Shown piece after piece: positions 19,026-20,616 of a stretch of DNA of 20,616 nucleotides. The stretch covers positions 1 to 20,616 of the IMG/VR virus record IMGVR_UViG_3300007517_000278. The stretch is one strand, 5' to 3'. This DNA is from a virus. The notes under the pieces are model-generated. The model saw only the letters and a list, made by a program, of their open reading frames with translations. It was not told where the DNA came from and did no database searches. Each line of letters begins with the position of its first letter. Within the stretch, counting starts at the first letter, position 1. A program made the position numbers and the translations under genes.

Positions 19026-20616
19026 ATGATTATGGCATCAAAAAGAAATCTAGTCAATATCTGCCACGAAGCTGCTCTACGTTTTAACAACTCCACAGGT
19101 AGAGAAAATAAGCTCATACCCTGTTATGGAAAAATTGAAACAAATGAAAGTGGCAAGGTTGAATACAAGAAACCGCCATGTAAAGGTTTTGATGTAAATA
19201 AGTATTTATCGAATGTTGATGAGATTCGTAAGATAACGTCTATTGAAATAATTGCCATCCAACTCGGAATGGATTATATCGCGTTTGACCTAGACTCAAA
19301 AGAGGCGATCGCCAGCTATGAACAATTTTTCGGAAAAGATTCTTGTAATGCTCCCACATTAAAACTGTGGAGTGTTCCAGGGGAGCGCGCCTGTTATTTA
19401 TTCCTGCGATCGCCACAATGCAAGAATCTATCTAAACAGCGATTTGGTGGTATTGACATCAGATATGATGCTCAGTATCAAGCGATCGGCGGCTGGCATC
19501 CTAGAGGGATGCTGTACGAAAACAATGGGCTAGACCCTGCTGAGATACCTGAGAGTATTATTTTGGCGCTAGAGCGTCAGCAATCTCAAATCTATCGCAA
19601 TAACAAAGAAGAGACTCAGCAGAGTCACTCAGGAGAGTCTAGCCATGTCGAGTTGATGCGGCTAGAATCCATGATCACGATGCTCCAAGCGTGTGATGTG
19701 GAATCGGTATCAGCAGATTGTAGCTATCAGGATTGGTTAAGAATTTCATTCATCTGCCATGAGATTGATTCAGGCGATGGCGGTTTTGATTTATGGAATA
19801 GGTTTAGTCGCGCTAGTTTCGTAACAGGTGAAGCTTGCATCAAATACCCTGGTGAGGATGTCTTACTTAAAAAGTGGCAGTCGATTAATCCACAGAATAA
19901 AAACCGTAAAGCGACAATCGCAACAATTGTCCAACTGTTTAATTCGACATTTGATATAGCGCCAAAGGAAATTAAGTCTGAGTATTCTAATCTCAAGAAT
20001 GATATAGACATTCAGTACAAGAGCGAAATAAGGACGCTAGACGCGGCGTTTGCCATCATTGCAGAACTCGACACGTCTAGCCTAGATGCGTCGCTCACAA
20101 GCCTTTTACAGCCCCTTACAATCGAATTCAAACAGAGACTTTTTGATTTAGAAAATCAGTATCATAGATATCTCGAATTAGAGAGAATCAAAAGACTTCA
20201 GGCGAATCCAGTTGCTGAGGTTAGCGCGCCAGGGTTAGACTTTTCTACCCTAGAGTGTATTTTTTCTTTGATTCCTTCTGGTGAGAAAATCAAAACTGTT
20301 TTAGACAATAACAATATAAATTATTTAATCGGGATAAGCCTTCTACTCACGGCCTGCGCTAGCACTATTAGAAAAAATAGACAAGGAATTTTTACAGGAA
20401 ATAAAGGAGAATTCCGGCTAAATCTTTTTACGATTTTAATAGGTGAAACTTCTAAGGGAAAAAGCAGAGCGATCAAACTTTTTACAAAAGCGCTTAACGA
20501 TCTTGAGATGGAAGCCTTTCAATTAGATGAGCTAAGGACTCAGCAGTTTGAAGTTGAGGATGAGATATGGAAATATCGAAAGCCGGATGAACGAAAAGCA
20601 ATTCTCGAAAATTATA
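19026..20616 (+). CDS. Primase-polymerase/PriCT/DUF3987-type replication protein, 3' end outside window
   Basis: Open frame of 530 codons that runs off the right edge without a stop. Three parts can be seen. An archaeo-eukaryotic-primase-like domain (about 25-170) has the DxD-type catalytic motif YIAFDLDS (84-91) and a later GIDIRYD...GGWHPRG strand region (142-161). A PriCT-2-like domain (about 215-305) has YQDWLRISFICHE (234-246), FDLWNRFSRAS (254-264) and KKWQSI (282-287). A DUF3987-type ATPase begins at about 405, with a Walker A GETSKGKS (473-480). Such proteins prime and unwind DNA at phage or plasmid origins. The usual second primase motif with histidine (SGGxH type) is replaced by PGERACYLF (118-126). 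The start has a weak AAGCGAG upstream; ATG 19032 is an alternative. Confidence 0.88.
   Translation, partial: MIMASKRNLVNICHEAALRFNNSTGRENKLIPCYGKIETNESGKVEYKKPPCKGFDVNKYLSNVDEIRKITSIEIIAIQLGMDYIAFDLDSKEAIASYEQFFGKDSCNAPTLKLWSVPGERACYLFLRSPQCKNLSKQRFGGIDIRYDAQYQAIGGWHPRGMLYENNGLDPAEIPESIILALERQQSQIYRNNKEETQQSHSGESSHVELMRLESMITMLQACDVESVSADCSYQDWLRISFICHEIDSGDGGFDLWNRFSRASFVTGEACIKYPGEDVLLKKWQSINPQNKNRKATIATIVQLFNSTFDIAPKEIKSEYSNLKNDIDIQYKSEIRTLDAAFAIIAELDTSSLDASLTSLLQPLTIEFKQRLFDLENQYHRYLELERIKRLQANPVAEVSAPGLDFSTLECIFSLIPSGEKIKTVLDNNNINYLIGISLLLTACASTIRKNRQGIFTGNKGEFRLNLFTILIGETSKGKSRAIKLFTKALNDLEMEAFQLDELRTQQFEVEDEIWKYRKPDERKAILENY

Overview
The window reads as part of a cyanobacterial (pro)phage genome. 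The cyanobacterial assignment rests on the octamer GCGATCGC (HIP1), which occurs more than twenty times on both sides of every gene class, and on a sigma factor that resembles the cyanobacterial SigF type. The phage assignment rests on a 1466-residue tape-measure protein, a gp10-like neck protein, a tail-tube-like protein, a baseplate-hub-like protein with a discoidin-like C-terminus, and a primase/helicase replication gene. No sheath gene is seen, so a long non-contractile (siphovirus-like) tail is the simplest reading. No integrase, attachment site, lysis gene, tRNA or CRISPR array is visible, so integration state cannot be decided here.

Layout. (1) 59-744, plus strand: the end of an operon of unrecognised genes, closed by a perfect 30-bp palindromic terminator at 743-772. 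(2) 12428 down to 775, minus strand: a tightly packed structural operon in the order neck or connector proteins, tail-terminator candidate, tape measure, distal tail, baseplate hub, then receptor-binding or fibre proteins; most junctions overlap by 1 or 4 nt. (3) 12473-13473, plus strand: a G+C-rich accessory island in which two nearly identical 49-bp promoter copies each precede a small acidic protein gene, followed by a double zinc-ribbon protein. (4) 14967 down to 13470, minus strand: a SigF-like sigma factor and a DUF3102-family protein, 1 nt apart. (5) 15021-16896, plus strand: tail-tube protein, a 72-residue protein and a probable tail-assembly-chaperone-like protein, divergent from the sigma gene and inverted relative to the other tail genes. 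(6) 16900-18860: a row of small plus-strand genes, several with their own consensus promoter overlapped by an inverted repeat, including a ribbon-helix-helix candidate repressor, plus one minus-strand gene. (7) 19026 to the right edge: a large primase-polymerase/PriCT/DUF3987-type replication gene, cut by the window end.

Working model (inference). The accessory and replication genes have recognisable TTGACA-type promoters usable by the host housekeeping sigma factor. The structural operon has no convincing promoter of that type, and the tail-tube cassette has only a weak one. The phage sigma factor lies exactly between these two structural arms and is a natural candidate for switching on late genes. 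The small-gene region with its private operators looks like the early or regulatory arm leading into replication. The duplicated-promoter island has the features of morons (independently expressed accessory genes) and is the best candidate here for an undescribed counter-defence or host-modifying function, although nothing in the sequences proves such a role.
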